From Acidithiobacillus thiooxidans ATCC 19377 (GTDB lineage Bacteria > Pseudomonadota > Gammaproteobacteria > Acidithiobacillales > Acidithiobacillaceae): a DNA stretch of 64,000 bases. A program made the position numbers and the translations under genes. Positions 7,951-17,402 of the stretch are shown piece after piece (positions within the stretch are counted from its first letter, which is position 1; each line of letters opens with the position of its first letter). The stretch covers positions 928,501 through 992,500 of the forward strand of contig NZ_CP045571.1 of NCBI RefSeq assembly GCF_009662475.1, read 5' to 3'. The notes under the pieces were generated by a model that made no database searches, was not told where the DNA came from, and worked only from the letters and a program-made list of their open reading frames with translations.

Positions 7951-9679
7951 AACCCTGTACCTGACGAATACCCAGAGCGGTTACGGCAGAAAACACTTCG
8001 GCGTTTTCAATGCCTTCGACGATGAGCTCAACTCCCAGCCCATTGGCCATTTCCAACATGCTCGCCAGAAAATGCAGATCTCTTGGACGTTTTTCCAGGT
8101 GACGGCTGAACGCCTGGTCCAGTTTGACGGCGTCAAATGGATAATCCTTGAGGCGCAGCAGACTGGCGTAAGCAGTGCCCAGATCGTCGAGAGCAATGCG
8201 TACTCCCAACTCCTTGAGGCGGCCCAGTTGTGCTTTGGCTGAGGCGTAATCCAGAAATTCGTCACCTTCCAGCACCTCAATGATCAACTGTCCGGCAGGC
8301 ATCTGAAAGCACAGCAGCGTGCTTTCAATAAACTGAATGACCTCTTCAAGCAGCAGATCCTGCGGCTCGAAATTTACCGCAATGGAAACGCTTTGGCCGG
8401 CATCCTGCCACAAGCGCCATTGCCGGGCGGCCTGTTCCAAAACCGCACAACTGAGTTTGCGGCGATCTTCTGCAGTCAACCAGGGTAAAAACTCGCCGGT
8501 TTCCAGTAGGATGCCATTTTCCTCCAGGCGGGCGAGGGCTTCCAGTTCATGGGTACGACCACTTGGAGTATGGATAATGGGCTGATAAAGCGTAACAACA
8601 TGCTCGGCCAGCAGTGCCTGAAAACGTTGCTGACGAGCTATGAGTTGCGGCGTGTTGGGGTCATAAATGGACGAGGGATCATAGAGCGTATAAAACTGCG
8701 CAGTTTTATGTCTTTTGGCCTGATGCAGGGCCAGATCGGCATGATGAATAATATCCCGAGCCTTGCCGTCGTCCAGGGGATAGACGGTCACGCCTATGCT
8801 GGCTTGAATCCGCAGTTCTGACTGATTGACTGTAAAGGCACGATCCAAGTTCATCCGTATGCGTTCCATGACCACTTCGAGATCAGCCCAGCGTTCCAGG
8901 TCTTCAATCAACAATACAAATTCATCACCACCCATCCGGAAGAGCGTGTCATGACTTCGCAAATCTTTTTGAATAAGTTGGCTGAATTCAACCAGAATCT
9001 GGTCGCCTGCCAGTCGCCCCAGCTTTTCGTTGATTTCCTTGAAATTGTCGAGGTCAAGCATCGCCACGGCCAGCAGCCGCTGATGCTGATCAGCCGTATG
9101 TAACGCCTGTTCCAGGCGGTCATCCAGCTCCATGCGATTATATAGACCGGTCAGAGGATCATGGCGTGCATGTTGTTGCAGGCTCATGATCATGTCGCCC
9201 ATATAGGCAAAGGCGGAAAAAAACTCGGTGCCGACTTGTTCAAAGTAACCCGACTCACTGCTGCCCACCACACCCAGCGCTTTTTGTCCTTCAATACCAA
9301 AGGGGACCAGGATGATTTCAGAGAGCTGCTTGCGCAGAGGCAGCAGCCATTTCGGGCAATCAGGATTATCCAGGGAATAAGTCATTGCTGTATTGCTGCT
9401 CAGAACCTGATAGCAGGGATCCTGAGGGTTCTCAAGAATGTCAGGATGATGCTGAATACCCAGTTCATGGTAGGGTCTAAGTGGCTTTCCAGGCGCCTGG
9501 AAGGCATACCATGCCCATTTCAGGGTGCTGTTGTTGTCGAGAATGCTCTGACAAAGCGCATTCAGAAATCCGTAAGCACCGGCGTCGGCAGGAACCGCAC
9601 TTAAGGCTTGGAGCATGGCCGAAAATAGGGCGCTGCGGTCACGCTCAATGGCTGCAGCATTTTTTATCGGGTTGGGCAC
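7784..9679 (-). CDS. GAF-GGDEF-EAL cyclic-di-GMP enzyme, apparently frameshifted at its C-terminus
   Basis: The 631-codon frame opens with GTG at 9679. An N-terminal GAF-like sensor (about 10-165) precedes GGDEF (RMGGDEF near 247, inhibitory site RSHD five residues upstream) and EAL (LEALARL near 380). The EAL catalytic motifs are all present: AVNFEPQ, IIEVLEG, LDDLGTAYASL, VKLDQAF and EGIEN. It has no membrane segments, unlike its downstream paralogue, so it is probably cytosolic. After GYAISRPISAGEISQRF the frame ends in a Ser/Arg/Lys-rich tail unlike the paralogue, whereas the other frame continues with similarity. A 1-base insertion, 2-base deletion, sequencing error or real +1 frameshift would explain this. 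Confidence 0.87.
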   Translation of the reverse strand: MPNPIKNAAAIERDRSALFSAMLQALSAVPADAGAYGFLNALCQSILDNNSTLKWAWYAFQAPGKPLRPYHELGIQHHPDILENPQDPCYQVLSSNTAMTYSLDNPDCPKWLLPLRKQLSEIILVPFGIEGQKALGVVGSSESGYFEQVGTEFFSAFAYMGDMIMSLQQHARHDPLTGLYNRMELDDRLEQALHTADQHQRLLAVAMLDLDNFKEINEKLGRLAGDQILVEFSQLIQKDLRSHDTLFRMGGDEFVLLIEDLERWADLEVVMERIRMNLDRAFTVNQSELRIQASIGVTVYPLDDGKARDIIHHADLALHQAKRHKTAQFYTLYDPSSIYDPNTPQLIARQQRFQALLAEHVVTLYQPIIHTPSGRTHELEALARLEENGILLETGEFLPWLTAEDRRKLSCAVLEQAARQWRLWQDAGQSVSIAVNFEPQDLLLEEVIQFIESTLLCFQMPAGQLIIEVLEGDEFLDYASAKAQLGRLKELGVRIALDDLGTAYASLLRLKDYPFDAVKLDQAFSRHLEKRPRDLHFLASMLEMANGLGVELIVEGIENAEVFSAVTALGIRQVQGYAISRPISAGEISQRFLGQQISMQSSSSSLLVRLCPFSGTRQGLAGRTAKYAAKH

Positions 9680-9760
9680 TAGGGTGTCCGTTATAACTTA
9701 AATAAGTATGATGTTATATAGGACAATAAGCGAATATGGCAAGGTATTGTGTTATGAACA

Positions 9761-10744
9761 TCAGCGAAACCAGAGCTTGTCCCAACTTTGCTGGGCAGCC
9801 AGCCCGAGTTTTTGCGGCAGGCTTTTGGGCCGCTGATAACTCAGTTGTAGTAACTTACCTTTTTTGGCGGCTTCAACAATAATCTCGTCACTGGTGGCCA
9901 GCTGATCAACCAGCCCCAGTTGCAGGGCCTTATTACCCAGCCAGGCCTCGCCGGTGGCTACTTTTTCCAGATCAAGCTGAGGGCGAAACTGCTCCACGAA
10001 GTGACGGAATTGGGCATGGGTCTCTTCCAATTCTTCACGCAGCTTGGCCCGACCACTATCGGTATTTTCCCCGAAAAGCGTGACGGTTCGTTTGTATTTA
10101 CCAGCAGTAAACTGCTCGAAATCGATATTGCGTTCTTGTAACCAGCGATGAAAATTGGGAATTTGTGCGACAACCCCAATAGAGCCGAGCAGCGCAAATG
10201 GGCTGGCCACAATCCGGTCAGCGGTCACGGCCATCATGTATCCACCGCTGGCAGCGACAGCATCTACCAATATGGTGCTATGAATTTTGGCGGCACGCAG
10301 GCGCAACAGCTGGGCGGCTGCCAAACCATAGGTGTTGACCATGCCGCCGCCGCTTTCGAGGCGGATGAGCACAGAATCATCAGGCTGGGCAACCTGAATG
10401 ATCGCGGTAATTTCCTCGCGCAAAGCACTCACCGCCGAAGCGCGAATGTCACCTTTAAAGTCCAGCAGATAAGTACATTTTTCATCTTTTCGGGCCTTAT
10501 GCACTTTCTTGAGGTTTTTTTGATGCGCTTTGCGGAGTTTCTTGTCGAAGCGCAGCGCTTCAATACGGTCAGCCGCTTGTTCAATTTGCTGACGTAAATC
10601 CGTAACCTGGACCTGACCTGCAGGTGCGGGTCTGCGCTTGCTGAGGGCGATGGCAGCAATGCCTCCGGCGACAATCAGGATGGCGACCACGATGGTAGCC
10701 GTTTCGGCGAGAAAAGTGAGGTAGTGACTGAAGAAGTTTTCCAT
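9761..10744 (-). CDS. sohB: SohB-like inner-membrane peptidase, family S49
   Basis: A 327-residue protein with one N-terminal membrane helix (about 10-34), a highly basic Lys/His linker (about 68-90) and an S49 peptidase domain. The catalytic serine is at about 166 in AVAASGGYM. The general-base lysine is probably 218 in TAGKYKRT; the spacing of about 52 residues fits the Ser/Lys dyad of SohB/SppA proteases. A single S49 domain plus one anchor matches SohB rather than the double-domain SppA. SohB acts in periplasmic protein turnover in E. coli. The gene stands alone, divergent from moaD. Confidence 0.9.
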   Translation of the reverse strand: MENFFSHYLTFLAETATIVVAILIVAGGIAAIALSKRRPAPAGQVQVTDLRQQIEQAADRIEALRFDKKLRKAHQKNLKKVHKARKDEKCTYLLDFKGDIRASAVSALREEITAIIQVAQPDDSVLIRLESGGGMVNTYGLAAAQLLRLRAAKIHSTILVDAVAASGGYMMAVTADRIVASPFALLGSIGVVAQIPNFHRWLQERNIDFEQFTAGKYKRTVTLFGENTDSGRAKLREELEETHAQFRHFVEQFRPQLDLEKVATGEAWLGNKALQLGLVDQLATSDEIIVEAAKKGKLLQLSYQRPKSLPQKLGLAAQQSWDKLWFR

Positions 10745-10870
10745 TCAGCGACTATATACCAGATGTATCCAGGCCCAAAGTGCTTCATGCAGGTTGGCTG
10801 TGGCTTCTGGTTGAAGCTCAGGGCTTGGGGGCGTTATCATCTGCAATCTTCCTGAAAATGGATTCCGTCA

Positions 10871-11113
10871 ATGATTCATGTGAAGTTTTTTGCCAGTGTG
10901 CGTGAGCGTGTCGGGTCGGCTGAAATGCAGCTGGCCTGTCCGCCCGGTGGATTTACGGTAGAAGAAGTCCTGACCATGGTCGAGGGGCAGGCCATGACAG
11001 AATTGCGTGACGCTCATTTGCTGGCTTCTCTGAATCAGCAGCATGTTTCCTTTACCGCGTCGGTTAAAGACGAAGATGAGGTGGCTTTTTTTCCTCCGGT
11101 AACCGGAGGTTGA
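10871..11113 (+). CDS. moaD: MoaD, molybdopterin synthase small subunit
   Basis: This 80-residue ubiquitin-fold protein ends in the required C-terminal Gly-Gly (PPVTGG), the site activated as a thiocarboxylate that donates sulfur to precursor Z in molybdenum cofactor synthesis. The N-terminus MIHVKFFASVRERVG is typical. It is followed after 3 bases by moaE, its partner subunit, and opens a long same-strand run towards the glycine cleavage genes. No Moco riboswitch-like structure is evident in the 126-base gap before it. Confidence 0.95.
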   Translation: MIHVKFFASVRERVGSAEMQLACPPGGFTVEEVLTMVEGQAMTELRDAHLLASLNQQHVSFTASVKDEDEVAFFPPVTGG

Positions 11114-11116
11114 TGG

Positions 11117-11611
11117 ATGATCGTTAAAGTTCAGAAAGAAGATTTCGAGCTGTCTGCCGCCTGTGCTGAAATGGCTACGGTAAACGGAGCCGGGGCATTG
11201 GTGACTTTTGTGGGTACGGTGCGGGACTACAGCGACGCCAGCAACATTTTATCCCTGGAAATTGAGCATTATCCGGGTATGACGGAAAAAGAGCTGGAAC
11301 GCGTCAGCATGCAGGCCGCAAACGCTTACGATATTCTCGACAGCCTCATTATTCATCGTTATGGTTTGTTGCAGCCTCAGGATAATATTGTGCTGGTGGC
11401 GGTCTGGTCCCGGCATCGGGCTGCGGCTTTTGATGCTTGTCGTTTTTTAATAGATGTTCTCAAGACCTCTGCGCCTTTCTGGAAAAAAGAAATCACCCCG
11501 CAAGGATCTCGCTGGGTCACAGATTGCCCGGGTTGTCGGGCCGGGAGTCGGGAGGGGCACAGTCATTCAGTACCTTCAGCCCACCCGGATCAACAGCTTC
11601 ACTCCAGTTAA
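11117..11611 (+). CDS. moaE: MoaE, molybdopterin synthase catalytic subunit
   Basis: The 164-residue product carries the MoaE signatures [11 protein letters not shown], the substrate-binding region [16 protein letters not shown], and the catalytic lysine pair in FWKKE. MoaE binds precursor Z and accepts two sulfurs from MoaD. The last 25 or so residues, rich in Ser, His and Gly, go slightly beyond the usual end at the WV(T/D) region and look unstructured. The gene starts 3 bases after moaD and is followed 37 bases later by yajQ. Confidence 0.94.
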   Translation: MIVKVQKEDFELSAACAEMATVNGAGALVTFVGTVRDYSDASNILSLEIEHYPGMTEKELERVSMQAANAYDILDSLIIHRYGLLQPQDNIVLVAVWSRHRAAAFDACRFLIDVLKTSAPFWKKEITPQGSRWVTDCPGCRAGSREGHSHSVPSAHPDQQLHSS

Positions 11612-11648
11612 AACCTGCCCAACGGCAGAAAAGTTAAGGAAACAGGTT

Positions 11649-12134
11649 ATGCCAAGTTTTGATGTGGTTTCTGAAGTGGATATGCAGGAAGTAGATAACG
11701 CCCTGCATACTACGCAAAAAGAAATTTCTACCCGCTATGATTTCAAGGGCAGTAAGGCGTCTATTGACCGAAAAGATAAAGAAATCATTTTGCTGGCCGA
11801 AGATGAATACAAACTGGGACAGATGATCGATTTATTTTCTACCCGACTGGTAAAGCGCGGGGTGGATCTGAAGGCTCTGGATGTCGGGAAAACAGCCGCT
11901 GCAGCGGGAGGCATGGAACGTCAGGTGCTCACCCTGAAAGTCGGGCTGGAAACTGAAGTGTCCAAGCGCATGATCAAACATCTCAAGGATGGTAAATTCA
12001 AGGCTCAGGGCGGTATTCAGGGCGACCAGCTGCGGGTGTCGGGTAAAAGCCGCGACGAACTGCAGGCCGCCATTGCTGCCTTGCGTTCTGAAGATTTTGG
12101 ATTACCTCTGCAATTCAATAACTTCCGCGATTAA
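11649..12134 (+). CDS. yajQ: YajQ family nucleotide-binding protein
   Basis: A protein of 161 residues starting [19 protein letters not shown] and ending [10 protein letters not shown], both hallmark sequences of YajQ (DUF520). The two-lobed ferredoxin-like fold of this family binds nucleotides; some members bind cyclic-di-GMP and act with transcription factors (known from Xanthomonas and Pseudomonas). I place the start at ATG 11649, preceded by AAGGAAACAGG, because upstream codons in this frame overlap moaE and show no family similarity. The two c-di-GMP enzymes 2 kb away make a signalling link conceivable, but that is inference. Confidence 0.93.
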   Translation: MPSFDVVSEVDMQEVDNALHTTQKEISTRYDFKGSKASIDRKDKEIILLAEDEYKLGQMIDLFSTRLVKRGVDLKALDVGKTAAAAGGMERQVLTLKVGLETEVSKRMIKHLKDGKFKAQGGIQGDQLRVSGKSRDELQAAIAALRSEDFGLPLQFNNFRD

Positions 12135-12152
12135 TCGAAAGGTTTTGAGGCA

Positions 12153-13262
12153 ATGACAAAACAGACGGCGCTGTATGACTGGCATCTGGCGCAAGGGGCG
12201 CGCATGGTGGATTTTGCCGGATGGCAAATGCCCCTGCAATATGCCTCGCAGCTCGCCGAACATAAGGCAGTACGTGAAGTAGCGGGTTTTTTTGATGTTT
12301 CCCACATGCGCCCTTTGGATATTGAAGGCAGGGATGCCCGGAGCCTGCTCCGTCATGCCCTGGCCAATGACGTGGCCAAGCTCGATGTCCACCCGGGTAA
12401 AGCCCTGTACAGCACCATGTTGCAGATGGATGGCGGCATTATTGATGATCTGATTGTGTATTATCGGGGCGGCGATACTTATCGGATAGTCCTGAATGCT
12501 TCGGGTGCAGAGGCAGATGCCGCCCATTTTCAAAAGCTCATCGACCAGCATGCCTGGCAAGTGACGCTAAACAAACGCCCAGATCTGGGTATTGTTGCTG
12601 TTCAAGGACCGAGGGCACGGGAGCGGGTGGCCGATTTGCTGCAAATACCCGCCCTGGAGTCACTGACACCTTTTACTGCGCTGGAACAGGATGGATTTTT
12701 TATTGGCCGGACGGGATATACCGGCGAAGATGGCGTAGAAATCATCGCGGCAAATACCCTTTTGCCGGAATTGGCCGAGCGTTTGCTGACAGCAGGAATT
12801 GCTCCAGCGGGACTGGCTGCGCGCGATAGCTTGCGCCTGGAAGCTGGCCTGGACTTGTACGGTCAGGACATGGATACCTCGGTTTCTCCCTATGCCAGCA
12901 ATCTGGGCTGGACCGTGGACTTGCGCGATTCTGATCGCGCCTTTATGGGTCGCGCTGGGTTGGAAGCGGAACGGGCGCGTGGCGATGGTCGAAGCCTGGT
13001 AGGAATTGCCCTGTCTGCTGGCATTCCCCGGCACGGTTATGTGCTGGAGGATGCTGCCGGGACGCCTTGCGGTGTGGTCACCAGTGGTATTTTTTCTCCG
13101 AGTCTGCAATGTGGTATTGCTCTGGCCAGAGTCAATGCCCCGGTTGCCGCAGGAAGCATTTTGCAATTAGTCATTCGCGGTGCCCGCAAACCGGCCATGG
13201 TGGTCAAGCCGCCGTTCTGGCGTCAGGGCGCTGCAACTTTTACCTTTGCTAAGGAGTGTTGA
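12153..13262 (+). CDS. gcvT: GcvT, aminomethyltransferase (glycine cleavage T protein)
   Basis: This 369-residue protein transfers the aminomethyl group from lipoylated GcvH to tetrahydrofolate, releasing ammonia. The N-terminal LYDWHLAQGARMVDFAGWQMPLQY, the FDVSHM motif (FFDVSHMRP), YTGEDGVEI and the RDSLRLEAGLDLYGQD segment match the T-protein family at full length. It lies 18 bases after yajQ and 4 bases before gcvH. No glycine riboswitch-like tandem aptamer precedes it, because yajQ is directly upstream. Confidence 0.96.
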   Translation: MTKQTALYDWHLAQGARMVDFAGWQMPLQYASQLAEHKAVREVAGFFDVSHMRPLDIEGRDARSLLRHALANDVAKLDVHPGKALYSTMLQMDGGIIDDLIVYYRGGDTYRIVLNASGAEADAAHFQKLIDQHAWQVTLNKRPDLGIVAVQGPRARERVADLLQIPALESLTPFTALEQDGFFIGRTGYTGEDGVEIIAANTLLPELAERLLTAGIAPAGLAARDSLRLEAGLDLYGQDMDTSVSPYASNLGWTVDLRDSDRAFMGRAGLEAERARGDGRSLVGIALSAGIPRHGYVLEDAAGTPCGVVTSGIFSPSLQCGIALARVNAPVAAGSILQLVIRGARKPAMVVKPPFWRQGAATFTFAKEC

Positions 13263-13266
13263 AGGC

Positions 13267-13650
13267 ATGAGCAAAATTCCGCAATCATTACGTTATAGTG
13301 ACACCCACGAATGGGTTGAGGATCTGGGTGATGGACGTTACCGGGTTGGGATTACCGATCATGCCCAGGCGCTGCTGGGCGATCTGGTTTATGCCGAAGT
13401 TCCCGAAGTCGGAAAAGCCCTGCAATCTGGAACGGTTTGCGGCGTTCTGGAGTCGGTCAAGGCGGCGGCGGATTTGTATGCACCCATTACCGGTAAGGTT
13501 CTGGAGCGTAATGAAGCACTGAATGACAGTCCGCAACTGCTCAACGAAGATCCCTATGGAACAGGCTGGATAATGGTCGTGGCTGCTGAATCCGCTGCGT
13601 TTGCAGAACTGATGGATGCAACGGCTTACGACACCATTGCGGAGGCGTAA
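13267..13650 (+). CDS. gcvH: GcvH, glycine cleavage H protein (lipoyl carrier)
   Basis: A 127-residue lipoyl-domain protein. The lipoylated lysine is at about residue 65 in VLESVKAAADLYAP. The start is the ATG at 13267, giving MSKIPQSLRYSDTHEW, which matches known H-protein N-termini; the frame upstream belongs to the end of gcvT. GcvH shuttles the methylamine group between the P and T proteins. It sits 6 bases before gcvPA. Confidence 0.96.
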   Translation: MSKIPQSLRYSDTHEWVEDLGDGRYRVGITDHAQALLGDLVYAEVPEVGKALQSGTVCGVLESVKAAADLYAPITGKVLERNEALNDSPQLLNEDPYGTGWIMVVAAESAAFAELMDATAYDTIAEA

Positions 13651-13656
13651 GCGGAA

Positions 13657-15000
13657 ATGCCTTATATTCCCCATGATGCGGAAGAAACGGCGGCGATGTT
13701 GGCTGCCGTTGGCGTGAATAGTCTGGATGCGCTTTTTGATGAAATTCCATCCAGTTTGCAGGTTCATGACATGGTGCTGCCGGAAGGCTTGTCCGAAATG
13801 GCCCTGGGCCGGGAGCTTGAAGGCCGGGCCCGGGCGAATGCACCATTATTGTGCTTTGCTGGCGGCGGTGCCTATGCGCATCATATTCCCGCGATTGTCT
13901 GGGAAATTGCCGCTCGGGGCGAATTTTACTCTGCTTACACGCCTTATCAGCCGGAAGCCAGTCAGGGTACCTTGCAGGTACTTTATGAGTACCAGAGTTT
14001 CATTACTCGCCTGACTGGCCTGGAAGTCAGTAATGCGTCCTTGTACGACGGCGCCTCCGGTTTGGCAGAAGCCTGTCTGATGGCCCTACGCATTCAAGGG
14101 AGCGAAAAAAGCATTCTGGTGCCGGAGAATCTTCTGCCCGGCTGGCGCAGCGTGCTGGATACGGTGCTAGGCATGCAGAATATCCTTCTGCAATCAGTGC
14201 CTTATGATCCCATCAGCGGCACGTTGCAGATTCCCGGCGATGCGAGCGATGCAGCGGCTTTGATTGTTCCGCAGATTAACGCCTTTGGCATGCTGGAGCC
14301 GGTGGACAAGCTGACAGACTGGGCACATGCCCGGGGATTGTTAACCATTGCAGTAGTCAATCCGCTGGCCTTGGCCATGTTGAAGGCTCCCGGCGACTGG
14401 GGCGGGAAGGGCGCTGATATGGCTGTGGGTGAGGGCCAACCCATGGGGATTCCGCTGACTGGAGGGGGGCCCTATTTTGGATTTCTTGCCTGCCGCAAAG
14501 CCCATGTCCGGCAATTACCGGGTCGTCTGGTCGCCAAAACTGTCGATGCCCAGGGTCGTACAGGATATTGTCTGACGCTGCAGGCGCGTGAACAGCACAT
14601 CCGGCGGGGTAGGGCTACCAGTAATATCTGCACCAATCAGGGCTTGATGGTCACTGCTGCCACCATTCATATGGCGACGCTCGGCAGTCATGGTCTTCAG
14701 GAAATCGCCAGCCTCTGCCATACCCGCGCCCGGCAATTACGCGAGCTGTTGGCCGCACTGCCGGGGGTGAGTTTCCCCTATGCGGGTGCTTTTTTCCATG
14801 AATGGGTCGTGCGCCTGCCGCTGCCCGCCACGGTGGTTCGCGATGCTCTGCTGGGCCATGGGCTGCTCGCGGGTATTCCTTTGCGTGAATGGGAAATGGG
14901 TGAACCGGGCGATTTGCTGGTGTGTACGACGGAATTACTGGAAGAAGCCGACCTGTTGACTTATCGGGATGCGCTGAAAAGCGTTCTGGAGGCCCAATGA
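13657..15000 (+). CDS. gcvPA: GcvPA, glycine dehydrogenase subunit 1
   Basis: This 447-residue protein is the N-terminal half of the split glycine decarboxylase (P protein). It starts MPYIPHDAEETAAMLAAVG, as usual for the family, and has LYDGASGLAEACLMALR and GGGPYFGFLACRK segments. With GcvPB it forms the heterotetrameric PLP enzyme that decarboxylates glycine onto lipoyl-GcvH. The split form differs from the single long gcvP of E. coli and is typical of many acidophiles and Gram-positives. Its stop overlaps the gcvPB start (ATGA at 14997). Confidence 0.95.
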   Translation: MPYIPHDAEETAAMLAAVGVNSLDALFDEIPSSLQVHDMVLPEGLSEMALGRELEGRARANAPLLCFAGGGAYAHHIPAIVWEIAARGEFYSAYTPYQPEASQGTLQVLYEYQSFITRLTGLEVSNASLYDGASGLAEACLMALRIQGSEKSILVPENLLPGWRSVLDTVLGMQNILLQSVPYDPISGTLQIPGDASDAAALIVPQINAFGMLEPVDKLTDWAHARGLLTIAVVNPLALAMLKAPGDWGGKGADMAVGEGQPMGIPLTGGGPYFGFLACRKAHVRQLPGRLVAKTVDAQGRTGYCLTLQAREQHIRRGRATSNICTNQGLMVTAATIHMATLGSHGLQEIASLCHTRARQLRELLAALPGVSFPYAGAFFHEWVVRLPLPATVVRDALLGHGLLAGIPLREWEMGEPGDLLVCTTELLEEADLLTYRDALKSVLEAQ

Positions 15001-16454
15001 ATCCAGCTGTGACAGAAACCGTGAATGACAGCATTTTTGCCCATGATCATCATATGCCGGTACCCAAAATGCCCGCTGATATACCCGAAGATTTACTCCG
15101 CAAAACACCGCTGAATTTGCCCAATGCTTCCGAACTGGATGTTTTGCGGCATTACACCCGCTTGTCGCAGAAAAATTTTTCTATTGATACCCAGTTTTAC
15201 CCACTGGGTTCCTGTACCATGAAATATAATCCGCGTATTGCCCATGCCATGGCTTCATTACCTGGTTTTGCCCGTCTGCATCCTGATACTCCGGCCCCCG
15301 CCATGCAGGGTTTGCTGCAGGTTCTCTGGGAGTTGCAGGAATGGCTGGCTGCGGCAACGGGCATGGCTGCGGTGAGTCTGACTCCGGCGGCAGGCGCCCA
15401 GGGTGAGCTGGCTGGCGTGGCCATGATTCGCGCTTATCATCGAGCACGGGGCGATGCCGGGCGCAACAAGATGCTGATTCCTACGGCGGCCCATGGTACC
15501 AATCCAGCCAGTGCGCAAATGGCCGGATTTGAGGTTATCGAAATCCCCAACCTGCCCGATGGTGATCTGGATATGGCCGCCTTGGATGCTCACCTGGGTC
15601 CGGATGTCGCGGGAATCATGCTTACCAATCCCTCGACTTTGGGGGTTTTTGAAAGACGTATTGCAGAAATTGCCCACCATGTGCATGCCGCCGGGGGCCT
15701 GCTTTACTATGATGGTGCCAACCTCAATGCCATTCTTGGCCGGGTTCAGCCCGGTCAGATGGGTTTTGATGTGATGCATCTGAACCTGCACAAAACCTTT
15801 GCCACTCCCCATGGTGGGGGTGGACCGGGGGCCGGTGCTGTGGCTGTGCAGGAACGCCTCAAGCCCTTTTTGCCACTGCCCACGGTTTTGAAAGAGCCGC
15901 ATGGGGCCTTGCGCTGGATGGGTGCCAAAGATCTCCCACAAAGTATTGGTCATTTAAGTGCACATGGTGGAAATATCGGCGTATTGCTGCGTGCTCATGC
16001 GTATCTTCGGCGACTGGGCCGTAGCGGTGTAGGGCGGGTATCCGCCTATGCTGCCCTCAATGCCAACTACCTGCTTAAAGAACTGCAGCGCCTGGGTTAT
16101 CAGGCGGCTTTCCCGGAGCGTCGTGCCAGTCATGAATTTATCCTGTCAGTGAGTGATTTGCACAAAGCCACAGGGATTCGTGCGCTGGATGTGGCAAAAC
16201 GGCTGCTGGACTTTGGGATACATGCTCCGACCATTTATTTTCCACAATTGGTGCCCGAATGTTTGCTCATAGAGCCGACCGAAACCGAAAGCAAGGCGAC
16301 GCTGGATCGTTTTGTCGCGGTGATGGCGCAGATTCGTCAGGAAGCGCTGGAGCAGCCGGAATTGCTGCGGGAAGCCCCCCATCATTTGCCGGTGGGTCGA
16401 CTGGATGAGGCGCTGGCCGCCCGCAGGCTGGACGTATCGGCAGCACCGGAATGA
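14997..16454 (+). CDS. gcvPB: GcvPB, glycine dehydrogenase subunit 2 (PLP-binding)
   Basis: The 485-residue product contains the PLP-binding lysine motif NLHKTFATPHGGGGPGAG near residue 265, along with FYPLGSCTMKYNPR and AAHGTNPASA, all diagnostic of the C-terminal half of glycine decarboxylase. I choose ATG 14997 (MNPAVTETVNDS), which overlaps the gcvPA TGA; the open frame extends 25 codons upstream but only within gcvPA. Its own stop overlaps the moxR start (ATGA at 16451). Confidence 0.96.
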   Translation: MNPAVTETVNDSIFAHDHHMPVPKMPADIPEDLLRKTPLNLPNASELDVLRHYTRLSQKNFSIDTQFYPLGSCTMKYNPRIAHAMASLPGFARLHPDTPAPAMQGLLQVLWELQEWLAAATGMAAVSLTPAAGAQGELAGVAMIRAYHRARGDAGRNKMLIPTAAHGTNPASAQMAGFEVIEIPNLPDGDLDMAALDAHLGPDVAGIMLTNPSTLGVFERRIAEIAHHVHAAGGLLYYDGANLNAILGRVQPGQMGFDVMHLNLHKTFATPHGGGGPGAGAVAVQERLKPFLPLPTVLKEPHGALRWMGAKDLPQSIGHLSAHGGNIGVLLRAHAYLRRLGRSGVGRVSAYAALNANYLLKELQRLGYQAAFPERRASHEFILSVSDLHKATGIRALDVAKRLLDFGIHAPTIYFPQLVPECLLIEPTETESKATLDRFVAVMAQIRQEALEQPELLREAPHHLPVGRLDEALAARRLDVSAAPE

Positions 16455-17395
16455 CAACCCATCCCCGTGAAGTATTGCGGGCAGCAGTCCAGCCAGAGCA
16501 ATTGCTGACCGCTTTGGCGAAGGTTCTGTTGGGTAAGGAAAGAGCCATACGCCTTGCCTTTACGGGCTTTTTGGCGGGTGGACACATTCTCGTCGAGGAT
16601 GTACCCGGCGTGGGTAAAACCACGCTGGCTTTGGGTCTGGCGCGACTTTTGGGTCTGGATTTTGCGCGCGTCCAGATGACCGCTGATATGTTGCCGGGAG
16701 ACATCCTCGGCAGCAGTATTTTTGATCCGCGCCAGCAAACTTTTGTTTTCCATCCCGGCCCGGTTTTCCATGGGGTGCTGCTCATGGATGAAATCAATCG
16801 GGCCTCTCCGCGCAGTCAATCGGCCTTGCTGGAGGCTATGGCTGAAGGGCAGGTTTCTGCGGATGGTCAAAGCATGGCTTTGCCTGATCCATTTTTTGTC
16901 ATAGCCACCCAGAATCCCCAGGAACACGCCGGGGTTTTCCCTTTACCGGAAAGCCAGCTGGACCGTTTTACCCTGCGGTTTTCTCTGGGGTATCCCGGTC
17001 GCGAGGCGGAACGCCTGTTGCTTCAGGGGAAAAACCAGCGCCCTGAAGATTTGCCGATTGTTGCGGAACGCAGTGTGTTGCAAGCCTGGCGACATGCGGT
17101 TACTGCCGTTTTTCTCAGCGCGGAAATTGAAGATATGCTTTTGCATATGGCCCGGTGCTCGCGCAACGACGAACGTCTGCGGATGGGGCTTTCACCCCGT
17201 GCTTTGCTGGCGCTTAAAGCCTCTGCCCAGGCTTGGGCTTTTATAGCGGGACGGGATTATGTGACGCCCGATGATTTGCGTTCTGTCGCCCTGGCGGTGT
17301 TGGGACATCGTCTGATTTCCACGGCGAATTTAGCCGGTGATGATCTGGCCGTGTTACTGGGACAAGAAGCCTGGGGTCTGGATATTCGTTTTTAA
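16451..17395 (+). CDS. moxR: MoxR-family AAA+ ATPase
   Basis: A 314-residue AAA+ protein with Walker A GVGKTT (about residue 55), Walker B LLMDEINR (about 115) and the MoxR signature ATQNPQEHAGVFPLPESQLDRF. MoxR ATPases are chaperone-like factors usually encoded beside DUF58 and transglutaminase or VWA proteins, as here. Its start overlaps the gcvPB stop, so it is transcribed with the glycine cleavage genes. A functional tie to glycine metabolism is not implied by the sequence. Confidence 0.92.
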   Translation: MTTHPREVLRAAVQPEQLLTALAKVLLGKERAIRLAFTGFLAGGHILVEDVPGVGKTTLALGLARLLGLDFARVQMTADMLPGDILGSSIFDPRQQTFVFHPGPVFHGVLLMDEINRASPRSQSALLEAMAEGQVSADGQSMALPDPFFVIATQNPQEHAGVFPLPESQLDRFTLRFSLGYPGREAERLLLQGKNQRPEDLPIVAERSVLQAWRHAVTAVFLSAEIEDMLLHMARCSRNDERLRMGLSPRALLALKASAQAWAFIAGRDYVTPDDLRSVALAVLGHRLISTANLAGDDLAVLLGQEAWGLDIRF

Positions 17396-17402
17396 GCGGG
17401 TC

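Noticed and set aside
11612-12152. Glycine riboswitch before gcvT
   Set aside because: The gap is only 18 bases and the upstream region is the yajQ coding sequence; no tandem aptamer can fit.
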